Both the position numbers and the translations under genes were made by a program. A stretch of DNA of 64,000 bases from Moorella sp. E308F. GTDB lineage: Bacteria > Bacillota > DSM-521 > Neomoorellales > Neomoorellaceae. How positions within the stretch are numbered: position 1 is the first letter of the stretch; each line of letters starts with the position of its first letter. Positions 8,368 through 17,654 of the stretch are shown piece by piece. The stretch lies in the NCBI RefSeq assembly GCF_006538365.1, contig NZ_BJKN01000002.1:1130411-1194410 (forward strand), written 5' to 3'. Under the pieces are notes generated by a model. That model saw only the letters and a list, made by a program, of their open reading frames with translations, did no database searches and was not told the origin of the DNA.

Positions 8368-9600
8368 TTATTCAAGCGAGCTTAATTTACCGATAAAATC
8401 CAGATATTTTTCTCTGCTCAGCTCTATGGTGTCCTCAGGTTCTCGTTCTAAAACCTTTTGCATTGCTTCTACTACTGCCGGGTCAAACTGTTTCCCGGCA
8501 CAACGTCTTAGTTCCTCAATTATCCACTGCTGAGAAAACGCCTTGCGATAAGGCCTGTCTGATTTCATAGCGTCATAAGCATCCGCCACCCTGATGATCC
8601 GGGCTAGCAGAGGTATCCTTTTACCAGTAAGGCCCTCCGGATAGCCGCCACCGTTATAGTCTTCGTGGTGGTATAGAACCGCTGCCACTACTTCGCGGGG
8701 AAGGTTTGCCGGTTTCAGGATCTTTGCCCCTATTCGCGGATGCGTCATGATTTCTTTTTTTTCTTCTGGTGTAAGACCGCCTTTCTTAAGCAGTATATGT
8801 TCCCTTATCCCTACTTTTCCGATATCATGTAAAAGCCCTCCTATATAAACCATTTCCTGCTCATTTTCCGATAGCTTCATTTCTCTGGCGATAACCCTCG
8901 CCCACCATGCTACCCGGAACGAATGGCCCTGCGTATACTTATCTTTTGCTTCTAACGCTGCGGCCAGCGCCTTTACAACGCTCATATAATATTCTTGCAG
9001 CGTGGCATAAAGCCGGGCGTTCTCCAGCGCTAGGCCCACTTGACTGGCTATGATCGACAGGTAACCCTTCTCATCCTCTTTCCACTGCCGGGGAAACGGC
9101 AAGCATAATATAATCACACCCAGTGTTTTCCCCCTGGCCTGCACGGGGACTATCGCGGCCGCTTTTACATCCCTGTCCAAAAACGACAGTTGTAGAGGCC
9201 CATCATACCTTGCCAGGTCGTCGATGAACAGCGGGCTTGCCGTTTTTACTATCTCCTTTAAGGTCGTGCTTTCCAGCAGCATTCTTCCAGTCTCACCTAG
9301 TAATTCTTCGTCGGCTTCCCGGCTGCCCTTTACCGTTATTGCTCCGGTTTCTTGATCGTATAGCTCCAGCACACACCACTTTGTACCCATTATTTCTTTC
9401 ATACTTTGGAGAGTTTGATTAACGATCGCGTCCATTTCCAAACTGGAAGATATCAACTGCCCAACCTCAATAAGCCGCTTGAGCTTTCCCGCATATTCCT
9501 CCAAACCCCGGTCCATGGCTAAAGCAAGACTTTCGCGCAGGGCGCTCAAGAAACGTATTTCCTCTTCGCCCGACACTACATCTTTAGGCTTGTCATTCAT
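8368..9600 (-). CDS. GAF-HD-GYP domain protein (c-di-GMP phosphodiesterase type)
   Basis: A 410-aa protein with a GAF sensor (about 45-195) and a C-terminal HD-GYP domain (about 205-390). Metal and catalytic motifs are kept: HDIGKVG, HPRIGAKIL, HHEDYNGGGYP and ARIIRVADAYDAM. HD-GYP enzymes hydrolyse c-di-GMP, often to GMP. It lies between the PocR-GGDEF gene (62 nt upstream) and rsbR (106 nt downstream), so it may share a transcript with either. The opposing cyclases next to it suggest a local c-di-GMP control circuit. GAGAGGTG lies just before the ATG. Confidence 0.9.
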   Translation of the reverse strand: MNDKPKDVVSGEEEIRFLSALRESLALAMDRGLEEYAGKLKRLIEVGQLISSSLEMDAIVNQTLQSMKEIMGTKWCVLELYDQETGAITVKGSREADEELLGETGRMLLESTTLKEIVKTASPLFIDDLARYDGPLQLSFLDRDVKAAAIVPVQARGKTLGVIILCLPFPRQWKEDEKGYLSIIASQVGLALENARLYATLQEYYMSVVKALAAALEAKDKYTQGHSFRVAWWARVIAREMKLSENEQEMVYIGGLLHDIGKVGIREHILLKKGGLTPEEKKEIMTHPRIGAKILKPANLPREVVAAVLYHHEDYNGGGYPEGLTGKRIPLLARIIRVADAYDAMKSDRPYRKAFSQQWIIEELRRCAGKQFDPAVVEAMQKVLEREPEDTIELSREKYLDFIGKLSSLE

Positions 9601-9662
9601 TTCGACACCTCTCCATTACCGTCTTCGTGACCACATGGCTATTACCGTCTCTGTACCTGGCC

Positions 9663-11096
9663 TCACTGAAGATCAGAGGATTGATTTTGGTCCCAGCAGA
9701 CGCGGTTTTTTCCTTGCTTCTTCGCCTGATAACAGGCCTGATCCGCCCTTGCAAACAACGAGTCTGCGGTATCATTTTTTTGCGCCACGGCTACCCCAAT
9801 GCTCGCCGTAACCTGGCGGTGCGGAAAGGGGTAAAGCTCTATAGACTTCCGTATTCTTTCCGCCACTGCAACAGCGCCTTCCCCTTTTGTGCCGGGAAGA
9901 ATAATTGCAAACTCCTCGCCTCCATAACGGCCCGCAATATCCACCAGCCTGATGGATTTTTTTATTATCTCTGCCGTCTTCTGCAGCACCACATCCCCGG
10001 CCAGATGGCCAAAGGTATCATTGTAACTCTTGAAGTCATCGATATCTAAGAAAATAACTGCCAGGGGTGTGTTGTATCTTGTTAACTTCTCCAGTTCTTG
10101 AACCAGCATATATCCCAGGGCACGCTTATTAAAGAAACCGGTCATGAAGTCGGTTTCAGCTTCTCTTTCCAGGCGGTATATAAGCTTCGCGTTCGCCAGG
10201 GCTACCGCGGCAAAGTTTGCATATATCTGCAGGTTTCTTCTGCCGTCGTCATCCAGGGGAGCAGGGAATACTATCCCCAACAGCCCGGCAGCACCTAAAG
10301 CAGACCAGAGGGGATAAATCACGATTTCATTCCTGTGAGCAACCTCTAAACCGGTGAGACCTGGTAGGGTCATTAATTCCTCAATACTCAGAGATGACGG
10401 CTCTAGTTTTGAAAAAACCTGCTCAATCAGCGGCTGAGTCATCGACCATTCGTTACCAATCAAAAGGTGCCCGTACTCACCTTTAGCCTGGGCTATCCTG
10501 ATTTTATCGCCCTCGCGAAGGCCGACAAAACTAAGATCGGCCTTATAAATTATGATTAAAGAATTTGTGATAAGATCCAAAACCTTGTCCAGTTCAACGG
10601 TCGACGTCAACAAGCGGCTGATTTCGTAGATGCTATTCAATTCAAGCCTCCGCAACCCTAACAGATTTTTTTCCAGGATGGCCTTAAGAATCTCATTGAT
10701 TGTCTGATAAATACTGTGCGCTTTAGTTAGAAAAACATTTTCTTCCTCACTGCTCATCTGGGCGTTGGGCTTAATAGAAGTAATGACCAGGAAGCCTATC
10801 TTTTGGGCATAGGTGCCCAGGCGGTAGGCATAAAGTCTTATCCCGTTAGGACAGGTAAGCACGTCTTTATCCTCCAATGAATGGAGAGCAGATTTGTAAA
10901 AACGGATGCACTTTTCATTGCAGATCTTACTGCCTTTGTTTATCTGCTGGCATAATTCAACGGGCCGGCTGAAGCGGGAAAAAGAGCCCCCATTTACATC
11001 AAAGATGTAAATATTGGCATCCATTACCTTGGCCAGCGTATCCTGAAAATCCTGCCAGTATTTTACTGAAATGCTAAGGAGAAGGTTTGTTGGCAT
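9663..11096 (-). CDS. PocR-GAF-GGDEF diguanylate cyclase
   Basis: A 477-aa protein. The first 120 residues form a PocR-type ligand-binding domain with several cysteines (CQQINKGSKICNEKC, then LTCPNG). Next comes a GAF domain (about 155-300) and a GGDEF domain (about 315-475) with RYGGEEF and an I-site RLVD. Expected activity is c-di-GMP synthesis controlled by a small ligand or redox state. GAGGTG lies 8 nt before the ATG at 11096; an ATG five codons earlier overlaps the upstream stop but has no ribosome site. Directly downstream of the KaiC-like gene. Confidence 0.88.
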   Translation of the reverse strand: MPTNLLLSISVKYWQDFQDTLAKVMDANIYIFDVNGGSFSRFSRPVELCQQINKGSKICNEKCIRFYKSALHSLEDKDVLTCPNGIRLYAYRLGTYAQKIGFLVITSIKPNAQMSSEEENVFLTKAHSIYQTINEILKAILEKNLLGLRRLELNSIYEISRLLTSTVELDKVLDLITNSLIIIYKADLSFVGLREGDKIRIAQAKGEYGHLLIGNEWSMTQPLIEQVFSKLEPSSLSIEELMTLPGLTGLEVAHRNEIVIYPLWSALGAAGLLGIVFPAPLDDDGRRNLQIYANFAAVALANAKLIYRLEREAETDFMTGFFNKRALGYMLVQELEKLTRYNTPLAVIFLDIDDFKSYNDTFGHLAGDVVLQKTAEIIKKSIRLVDIAGRYGGEEFAIILPGTKGEGAVAVAERIRKSIELYPFPHRQVTASIGVAVAQKNDTADSLFARADQACYQAKKQGKNRVCWDQNQSSDLQ

Positions 11097-11107
11097 CTGC
11101 CGGCACC

Positions 11108-12511
11108 TCATCTCAACATATCTGCTTTATCTAATTTGCCGAGAATATTTATTCCGTTCTTGGTAATCTCATACTCCCTCAAGGCCTTGTCGTGGTCGCT
11201 TCCGCGGACTTTAAGGATGCCAACAACCTTCCTGATGCTTGAATCGGCTTCCACGTACCGCAGAATGATTACATTATCGGCCATTAAGGAAATCTGAGCT
11301 TTCGTTACTACCATTGGTGAAAAGAGTTCTTCGTTAAGTACCGTGAAGATGGTGGTGATGTGCTGCCCCTTGAGCTGGTGTCCCATCGCCCAGAGATAAT
11401 CTCTATACTTTTGTAGATCATAAACGCTCTTTTCAAAAGAAGAGATGCTGTCGATGACAAACCTCTCCACCTTCTTTTCCCTGACTATGTCCAGTATTTC
11501 AAAAGCGTGCTTATCTACGTCCAATTCTATGGGAGAAATAAACTTGATATCGAGTCGACCATCTGCCAGATATCTATCTATCTCCCATCCCAAATGACGG
11601 GCTGTATTCTGAAGTTGAGCCACAGGCTCTTCAAAAGAAAGGAACAGTCCTTTTTCGCCTTTTTCCGCCCCTTCCAGTAAGAACTTAAGGGCAAATGCGG
11701 TTTTGCCCGTACCTGTACTACCGGAAATGAGGGTGATAGTCCCTTCGGTTAACCCACCACATAACATTTCGTCCAACCCTGTGATCCCAAATCCCTTTTT
11801 TTCCAATCGGACCTCATACTGGAGTTCATTATCTTCCGGCTTCATTCTCGGGTACACTTCTATTCCAGCATGGCTAATTTTAAACAGGTGTTCCCCATGC
11901 TCAAAATTAGTCCCCCTCATCTTCAGAATACGCAAATACCTTTTTTGAAATCGCTTTTCTTCCTGCCCATAAAGGTGAAAAATCCCATCGGCAACGGCAA
12001 ATTCACTTAATAACGTTAGTTCTTTTTCTTCGTACTCGCCGATGAGAAATACAGTGACCTCCCATATCGATAGAGCGGCAGCCAGGTCAAAAACAAAAGC
12101 CTTAAAAGCCTTTTCGTCCGGGAAGATGTCTCTTATGGCCTTGAAGCTATCGATTACAACTATGTTGGGTAGATGTTTTTTAATCATATCAGTCAAGTAT
12201 CCAAGAACTTTGTCCGTGCCCTGGTTGCGCAGAACAGCTCCCAGATCCCCGTAAATAACCTTGTCATCCAATAAATCATCGGAGAAAAACTCAAACTCCT
12301 GCAGGTGTCTTACCATCTTGAACTGTGATTCCGATATAGTGGTCAGGTATAGACTTTTGAGGCCGTTCCTCGCGCTGTTAAATATTATGTTTTGGACAAA
12401 TATCGTCTTACCGCTCCCCGGAGAGCCAGAAATAATGTTCAGGGAATATATAGGTATGCCGCCATCAAGAATATGATCGAGATTCTTTATGCCCGTTTTC
12501 AATTTATCCAT
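11108..12511 (-). CDS. Tandem KaiC-like RecA-superfamily ATPase
   Basis: A 467-aa protein made of two KaiC/RadA-type P-loop domains. Domain 1 (about 1-225) has GSPGSGKT and Walker B VVIDSF. Domain 2 (about 235-460) has GSTGTGKT and Walker B FVIDSI. The paired catalytic glutamates are present in domain 2 (SFEEP), but the matching place in domain 1 reads TISES, so the first domain may bind ATP without normal hydrolysis. No kaiB or kaiA gene is nearby. Such stand-alone KaiC homologues act as signalling switches in several bacteria; a role in controlling the adjacent cyclases is inferred from position only. Confidence 0.87.
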   Translation of the reverse strand: MDKLKTGIKNLDHILDGGIPIYSLNIISGSPGSGKTIFVQNIIFNSARNGLKSLYLTTISESQFKMVRHLQEFEFFSDDLLDDKVIYGDLGAVLRNQGTDKVLGYLTDMIKKHLPNIVVIDSFKAIRDIFPDEKAFKAFVFDLAAALSIWEVTVFLIGEYEEKELTLLSEFAVADGIFHLYGQEEKRFQKRYLRILKMRGTNFEHGEHLFKISHAGIEVYPRMKPEDNELQYEVRLEKKGFGITGLDEMLCGGLTEGTITLISGSTGTGKTAFALKFLLEGAEKGEKGLFLSFEEPVAQLQNTARHLGWEIDRYLADGRLDIKFISPIELDVDKHAFEILDIVREKKVERFVIDSISSFEKSVYDLQKYRDYLWAMGHQLKGQHITTIFTVLNEELFSPMVVTKAQISLMADNVIILRYVEADSSIRKVVGILKVRGSDHDKALREYEITKNGINILGKLDKADMLR

Positions 12512-12513
12512 CT

Positions 12514-12882
12514 CTAATTCCCCCTTGCAGTCAAAAGGAATCCTGGAAATTCTTCGTCCAACTTCTTCGCTATTTTCTCCGTTTTTTCATGACCAAGGAG
12601 CCTGGCTAAAATTTCTAAATACCTGAGGATAAACTTTGCAAACATATCATTGGCCGGCAGGTCTGGGTTTTTCTTCAAACTAGCAGATATCCCTGCACAA
12701 GATATTCCCTCCTCGTTGTATTGCAACAACTCCATTTCCCTATACTCCTGCGAAAGCTCCCATTTAACCCTTTCCACTAAAAGGTTCGCAGAAAACGTCC
12801 CAAGGTACTTCGCTGACGCAGTCCACATCTCCCTCAACAAAGTTTCATAGCGCTTGATCTGCTTCTCGATGAGTTCGCCCAT
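12514..12882 (-). CDS. Small helical protein of unknown function, first gene of signalling run
   Basis: A 122-aa, charged, mostly helical protein with no membrane segment. I do not recognise a family. The ATG at 12882 is chosen because GGAGGGA lies 7 nt upstream; the frame is open 14 codons further but without a ribosome site. It ends 2 nt before the KaiC-like gene, so the two are surely co-transcribed and probably work together. Residues such as LLREMWTASAKYLG suggest an amphipathic helix, possibly a docking or sensor partner for the ATPase. Confidence 0.75.
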   Translation of the reverse strand: MGELIEKQIKRYETLLREMWTASAKYLGTFSANLLVERVKWELSQEYREMELLQYNEEGISCAGISASLKKNPDLPANDMFAKFILRYLEILARLLGHEKTEKIAKKLDEEFPGFLLTARGN

Positions 12883-13340
12883 AACAGTCCCTCCAAACCA
12901 TACCTTCCTAGGAAAGCGCGCCATGGTTCTGCCCTTATCAAAGCCTTAGATGCAATGTCTCCGATACGGGTATACCTGTACTCGTTTAAAACCTCACGCC
13001 TTAATTCGGCTTAATATGGTTCAATTCGACATCTTCCGAGCAATCCCCCCTGCAATCTATTTTTAGCACGCCGACGCTGGTTTTGCATCCTGGCTTAAGT
13101 TCTCCAGGTTAGCCGTTTCAGAGTTAACTATTTATATTTAGACCCTTAATCCGGTTATAGAATCTGCGTTAAGAATTGTGCAATCAAGTTGGGGGGTAAT
13201 CACATATGAAACGTTACAATTTCAGTCTCCGTCCGCCTAAGGTGTTGACTAATTGCTTCGCCATAGAGCATAGGAATCCTCTAACATCTTTTACCACTTC
13301 CGAGTTTATACAGGTTAGTCGCACAGGCTGTTAGCTGAAA
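12883..13340. other. Non-coding stretch between the KaiC run and thrS
   Basis: About 460 bp of average composition without a convincing gene. It must hold the promoter of the minus-strand signalling run. A CCTGG...CCAGG hairpin lies near 13085-13105. A 42-codon plus-strand frame from ATG 13206 (MKRYNFSLRPPKV), after GGGGGG, matches nothing I know. I did not find a recognisable c-di-GMP riboswitch core. Confidence 0.4.
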
Positions 13341-13378
13341 GAAAAGCCCGCCTGGCAACTTTCCCTGCCAGGCGGGCT
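13341..13378 (-). terminator. Rho-independent terminator of thrS
   Basis: A perfect 13-bp GC-rich inverted repeat (AGCCCGCCTGGCA, 13345-13357 and 13366-13378) is followed on the minus strand by TTTTCTTTC. It lies 18 nt past the thrS stop. Confidence 0.9.
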
Positions 13379-13395
13379 CACTATTATCCATGGGC

Positions 13396-15297
13396 TTATT
13401 CCCGCCGGCTAATCTCTCCTGTTACTTTGTCGATAAAGGCCTGGAGTGGCACACTGCCCGTATCCCCGGCGCGGCGTTCCCGGACGGCCACAGTACCTTC
13501 GGCTGCTTCCTTATCCCCCACTACCAGCATGTATGGGATTTGCTCCAGCTGGGCGGCGCGGATCTTGTAGCCGATTTTATCGTTGCGGTCGTTGACTTCG
13601 GCGCGGATGCCGGCCCGCACCAGCTCCTCCCTGACCTTGAAGGCATAATCGTTGTGGCGGTCGGTTATGGGCAGCACCCGCACCTGCACCGGGGCCAGCC
13701 ACACGGGAAAGGCACCGCCGTAGTGCTCGATCAGGATACCGATGAACCGCTCTATGCTGCCAAAGACGACACGGTGAATCATGACCGGCCGGTGTTTCTG
13801 GCCGTCCTCCCCGATGTAGTAGAGGTCAAATTTCTCCGGCATGAGGAAATCAAGCTGGATGGTGCCGCACTGCCAGGTCCGGCCCAGGGAATCCTCCAGG
13901 TGGAAATCGATTTTGGGGCCGTAGAAGGCGCCGTCGCCTTCATTAACCACATAAGGCATCCCCCTGGCCTCCAGGGCCTGGCGCAGGGCGACTGTGGCCG
14001 TTTCCCAGATCTCGTCCGAACCCATGGCGTTATCCGGCCGGGTGGAGAGCTCGACGTGGTATTTGAACCCAAACAGGCTGTAAAAGCGGTCTACCAGGTC
14101 GATGACGCCCTGGATCTCTGCTGTTATCTGGGACGGCAACATAAAGATGTGGGCGTCGTCCTGGGTAAAGGCCCGCACCCGCATCAGGCCATGAAGGACG
14201 CCGGACTTCTCATGGCGGTGCACCAGTCCAAGCTCGGCCAGGCGTAAAGGTAAGTCGCGGTAGCTGTGCTGCTCCGATTTATAGACCAGGATGGCTCCCG
14301 GGCAGTTCATGGGTTTGATGGCGTAGTCGGCCTCATCAATTTTGGTAAAGTACATATTTTCCCGGTAATGATCCCAGTGGCCCGACTGCTCCCAGAGGGA
14401 GCGGTTCAATATCACCGGCGTGCGAATCTCCAGATAACCGGCCCTGCGGTGTTCTTCCCGCCAGAACTGTTCTAATTCGTTACGGATGATCATTCCTTTA
14501 GGATGGAAAAAGGGGAAACCCGGTCCTTCTTCCTGGAGGCTGAAAAGGCCAAGCATAGCTCCTAGCCGCCGGTGGTCCCGCTTTTTCGCCTCTTCCAGCC
14601 GGTGGAGGTATTCTTCCAGGTCTTTAGCTTTTGGGAAGGCAGTGCCGTAAATACGTTGCAGCATGGGGTTGGCCTCGCTGCCGCGCCAGTAAGCCCCGGC
14701 CAGGCTGGTGAGCTTAATGGCCTTGAGGTAGCCGGTGCTGGGCAGGTGGGGCCCGGCGCAGAGGTCTATAAAGTCGCCCTGGCGGTAGGTGCTGATGGGT
14801 ACCCCTTCCGGCAGGTCGTTAATAAGCTCGATTTTATAGGGTTCATCGAGTTGCCGAAAAATTTCCAGGGCCTCATCCCGGGTTATTTCCTGCCGCTCCA
14901 GGGGCAGGTCTGCTTTGATGATTTTCTGCATTTCTTCCTCTATGGCGTTTAAATCATCGGGGGTAAATTTATGCTTGCTGTCGAAGTCATAGTAAAACCC
15001 ATCGGCTATGGCCGGGCCGATACCCAGCCTGGTGCCAGGAAACAGGCGCTTGACGGCCTGGGCCAGGACGTGGGCAGCTGTATGGCGGTAGGCCAGGCGC
15101 CCGCCTTCATCGGCAAAGGTCAAGAGCTCCAGCCGGCACTGCTCCGGCAGAGGACGGGTTAGGTCCCATACTTCGCCATTCACCCGCGCTGCCAGGGCCT
15201 CCCGGGCTAGCTTCGGCGAAATGTCCCTGGCCACCTCCAGGGCTGTAGTGACGGTTGCATATTCCCTTACGCTGCCGTCCGGTAAAGTTACCTGCAT
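13396..15297 (-). CDS. thrS: Threonyl-tRNA synthetase
   Basis: Class II synthetase, 633 aa. It has an N-terminal TGS domain (MQVTLPDGSVREY), the editing domain with HTAAHVLAQAVKRLF and CAGPHLPSTG, a catalytic core (motif 2 region RVRAFTQDDAHIF, motif 3 GSIERFIGILIEHY), and a C-terminal anticodon-binding domain (APVQVRVLPI). The start at 15297 follows GGAGGG by about 9 nt. A longer open frame reaching 15564 is the T-box leader read as protein. Expression is governed by that T-box, which senses uncharged tRNA-Thr. Confidence 0.97.
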   Translation of the reverse strand: MQVTLPDGSVREYATVTTALEVARDISPKLAREALAARVNGEVWDLTRPLPEQCRLELLTFADEGGRLAYRHTAAHVLAQAVKRLFPGTRLGIGPAIADGFYYDFDSKHKFTPDDLNAIEEEMQKIIKADLPLERQEITRDEALEIFRQLDEPYKIELINDLPEGVPISTYRQGDFIDLCAGPHLPSTGYLKAIKLTSLAGAYWRGSEANPMLQRIYGTAFPKAKDLEEYLHRLEEAKKRDHRRLGAMLGLFSLQEEGPGFPFFHPKGMIIRNELEQFWREEHRRAGYLEIRTPVILNRSLWEQSGHWDHYRENMYFTKIDEADYAIKPMNCPGAILVYKSEQHSYRDLPLRLAELGLVHRHEKSGVLHGLMRVRAFTQDDAHIFMLPSQITAEIQGVIDLVDRFYSLFGFKYHVELSTRPDNAMGSDEIWETATVALRQALEARGMPYVVNEGDGAFYGPKIDFHLEDSLGRTWQCGTIQLDFLMPEKFDLYYIGEDGQKHRPVMIHRVVFGSIERFIGILIEHYGGAFPVWLAPVQVRVLPITDRHNDYAFKVREELVRAGIRAEVNDRNDKIGYKIRAAQLEQIPYMLVVGDKEAAEGTVAVRERRAGDTGSVPLQAFIDKVTGEISRRE

Positions 15298-15465
15298 AAT
15301 AAAAATCCCTCCTGCAAAAATAACTCTATCACAGGCTGGCATTGTCGCGCTTGCTTCCGACAAATGCCAGCCAGGCATTTTCATACTCTCGCTGGTGGTA
15401 CCGTCGCCATGACAGGCTCCCTTCATGCATACTATACCAGGCCGGGAAATCCCCTTCCTACAAAA

Positions 15466-15704
15466 ATAAAAACCCTCATCCCGCAAGGGACGAGAGTTGC
15501 TCCCGTGGTTCCACCCTTCTTCAGGGGAAACGCTCCCCCCTCCAAAGCTTATAACGGTAGCCAACCGGCCAGGCTTACTTGCTTTTCAGCCTGGCAGCTC
15601 CGGAGCGGTCCGGCTCCCTGCCATCGCCCGGGACGCTTCCAGCCGCGACATCCCTCTCTGGAGAGCCGTTCAGGGGCCTCGTCTCCTTCTTCGCTGTTAG
15701 GTAC
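15466..15704 (-). ncRNA. T-box riboswitch of thrS
   Basis: The conserved T-box AGGGTGGAACCACGG lies at 15503-15517. It is followed by a terminator hairpin (CTCTCGTCCC with GGGATGAGGG, 15473-15496) and TTTTTATTTTT. Upstream is a long GC-rich stem I region containing a candidate ACC threonine specifier. Uncharged tRNA-Thr would stabilise the antiterminator and allow thrS transcription. Confidence 0.92.
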
Positions 15705-15734
15705 ATTATAGCGACATAAATTAATACGTGTCAA
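15705..15734 (-). promoter_or_regulatory. Consensus promoter of the thrS T-box leader
   Basis: -35 TTGACA (15729-15734) and -10 TATAAT (15705-15710) are separated by 18 nt, both matching the consensus exactly. Confidence 0.88.
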
Positions 15735-15755
15735 GATTCCGGCAATATTTCACCC

Positions 15756-16346
15756 CTACCTCCATCCTGCCAGGACAGCCTGGACCAGGCCAATGATAAA
15801 CCCCAATAGCCCGCCCAGCCATTCTATGTAGCGCAGTTCCCGGCCGGCTACTTCAACGACTACTTCCTCTACCTGGTTTAAGTTTAATTTATTAAATTTT
15901 GCCGCTAGAATCTCGCCAATTGAGAAGGTCCCCGGATTGCGGCCCAGTTCATCTATCAACTCCTGCAAGGCCGACGGCATTTCCCGGTAAAGGGTTTCTT
16001 CTATCGCCCTGCCGGCCGCCTCTCTTAAACCCTGGGGAATAAAGGATGGCAGGCGCTCTACCAGGCGCCGCCGGGCCAATTCTGCCACTACGGTCGTGAG
16101 CCTTCCAGCAACGTCGGGAGTATTAATGTGGGCCAGCACTTCGTCGAGGGGAAGTAAATTTTTATCAACAACGCCGGCGATATTGGCAGCTATCTCGGCC
16201 TGCCTCTTGGGAATAAGCCCCTGCAAGGTCCAGCAAAATATTTTTAACGGGCGGCGGGGGCGGAAAAGCATCCTGATGGCCAAAACGTTGGTCAACCAGC
16301 CAATAAAAGCGCCGATGAGAGGGACCAAGATCCACCTGGCAAGCAA
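15756..16346 (-). CDS. DUF445 family membrane protein
   Basis: A 196-aa protein with hydrophobic helices at both ends. The N-terminal LVPLIGAFIGWLTNVLAIRM followed by a basic LFRPRRP motif is the DUF445 hallmark, and the C-terminus has a second membrane helix (GGLLGFIIGLVQAVLAGW). The function is unknown; relatives include B. subtilis YheB-type proteins. I selected the TTG at 16346 because GGGGTGA lies 7 nt upstream; a frame open 43 codons further lacks family similarity and a ribosome site. It lies between ytxC and thrS, and probably forms an operon with ytxC. Confidence 0.78.
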   Translation of the reverse strand: MLARWILVPLIGAFIGWLTNVLAIRMLFRPRRPLKIFCWTLQGLIPKRQAEIAANIAGVVDKNLLPLDEVLAHINTPDVAGRLTTVVAELARRRLVERLPSFIPQGLREAAGRAIEETLYREMPSALQELIDELGRNPGTFSIGEILAAKFNKLNLNQVEEVVVEVAGRELRYIEWLGGLLGFIIGLVQAVLAGWR

Positions 16347-16429
16347 ATTTATTTCACCCCACCGAATGCAATAATAACAAAAGCCCGGCCATAAAACAAC
16401 TGGCCCGGCCATGGTAAAAACTGCAATCG

Positions 16430-17296
16430 TTAGCGCTTTTGCAACGGTTGCAAACACCGGCTGCAACCGCTGCAATGGATGATTCGCTCACCAAAAACGC
16501 TCTTGATGGTGCTAATGGTATTATGGTGTCGCCCTTTATCCGTAGCGTGCAGGACTACCTGGCGGGGAGCAATGGTTATCAGCGCGCTGATTAATAAATC
16601 CTCATAGTTGAGATCACTATCAGCCATATCGACGACAAAGCCTTCCAGATAGTCGCCATTGAGGTTCCGGTTTTCGCCGTCATAGAGCTGGAAGCCGCCA
16701 CCTGGATTTAAGACTACATGGACTTTATCCACCCGTGGTTCCTGGGCGTCCACAAAGTAGCGTAAAAGGCGGATGAATTCATCATATTCCTTTTCCATAA
16801 GGTATTCATCAACGGCTTCTTCCAGGGCCTGCTCCAGTTCCATTAAATAATCCGGCAGGCGAAAGCGAACAAAACCATCGATATTTAACCAGGTGTTTTC
16901 CTGGAAATATTCCCGTATGCGGGCAGCAATGGACTCTTCCCGCTGCTGGAGCTGGAGGCAACTGTCTTCCCCCTGATCCAGGATTACCCTGGCGCGCCGG
17001 CAGATTTCTTCTACGGCTCCCTCATCAAGTCCTTCATACTGGTTTAAAAGCATCCCTTCCAGTAAAGCCACTTCCCACCGTTCGACAATAAAGGCGGCCA
17101 CAATCTCGGCCACCTGCTCTGTAAAGCGTTTAATTTCTTTTTTTGAAGGCCGGCCTGGTCCCGTTTCTAAAAAACAACGAAAGAAATTAAAGCCCCCCGC
17201 CTGCCACAGGTGGAGGCCCACACTATAACCAAATCTATGATTAAACTCGGCCTGTAAAAAATCAATCGGCCTGGCAGTAACTAACGTAATATTCAT
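16430..17296 (-). CDS. ytxC: YtxC-like sporulation protein
   Basis: A 288-aa soluble protein similar to the YtxC family, which is found next to thrS in many endospore formers. Visible features are a long acidic helical middle (about 90-190) containing EQALEEAVDEYLMEKEYDEF, and a C-terminal IHCSGCSRC cysteine cluster that might bind metal. The biochemical role is not known. GGAGGTACGACGCCC precedes the ATG. The conserved neighbourhood (ytxC, membrane protein, thrS) is the best support for the name. Confidence 0.8.
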   Translation of the reverse strand: MNITLVTARPIDFLQAEFNHRFGYSVGLHLWQAGGFNFFRCFLETGPGRPSKKEIKRFTEQVAEIVAAFIVERWEVALLEGMLLNQYEGLDEGAVEEICRRARVILDQGEDSCLQLQQREESIAARIREYFQENTWLNIDGFVRFRLPDYLMELEQALEEAVDEYLMEKEYDEFIRLLRYFVDAQEPRVDKVHVVLNPGGGFQLYDGENRNLNGDYLEGFVVDMADSDLNYEDLLISALITIAPRQVVLHATDKGRHHNTISTIKSVFGERIIHCSGCSRCLQPLQKR

Positions 17297-17437
17297 GGGC
17301 GTCGTACCTCCTTGTGCTGCTATTATATGTGCCGCCCATGTTTTGTATACAGTTGAGCTGCTGCCAGGTTGTCAAAAAATAAAGCTATTGCAAGGCCCGG
17401 TGTGCCGGGTAAAATTGGTATCAAGGTAATTTTCGTC

Positions 17438-17465
17438 AAAAAAACTCCTGCCTTCTTGCAGGAGT
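17438..17465 (-). terminator. Terminator after tRNA-Val
   Basis: Inverted repeat ACTCCTGC / GCAGGAGT (17444-17451, 17458-17465) followed by seven T on the minus strand, 13 nt past the tRNA. Confidence 0.88.
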
Positions 17466-17478
17466 AATTTTTTCTAAA

Positions 17479-17553
17479 TGGTGGGTCCGGCAGGGATTGA
17501 ACCTGCGACCCCCTCCGCGTCAAGGAGGTGCTCTCCCACTGAGCTACGAACCC
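17479..17553 (-). tRNA. tRNA-Val (GAC)
   Basis: A complete 75-nt cloverleaf with encoded CCA. The acceptor arm is GGGTTCG/CGGACCC (one G-T type pair), the D-arm has AGCTCAGTGGGAGAGC, the anticodon loop is TTGACGC with anticodon GAC at 17519-17521, and the T-loop is GGTTCAATCCC. It stands alone, with its own promoter and terminator. Confidence 0.95.
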
Positions 17554-17582
17554 GTTTCTTTTTATCTCCAGTGACGTTATAT

Positions 17583-17611
17583 ATTATGCCAGAAAAAGGC
17601 CCGCATGTCAA
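17583..17611 (-). promoter_or_regulatory. Promoter of tRNA-Val
   Basis: -35 TTGACA (17606-17611) and -10 CATAAT (17583-17588), 17-nt spacing, about 30 nt before the tRNA. Confidence 0.75.
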
Positions 17612-17654
17612 GGGAATCAAGCGAGAGCTTACATCTTGGTCGACAAGTTCATAC

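Noticed and set aside
12883-13340. Possible c-di-GMP riboswitch upstream of the signalling run
   Set aside because: I looked for the GEMM core near GCAAA motifs and found no convincing match on either strand.
13390-14247. Long plus-strand open frame opposite thrS
   Set aside because: It mirrors thrS codons in GC-rich DNA, has no ribosome site and gives no recognisable protein.
15298-15564. N-terminal extension of thrS
   Set aside because: The extra 89 codons are the T-box terminator and leader read as protein; the family N-terminus and ribosome site are at 15297.
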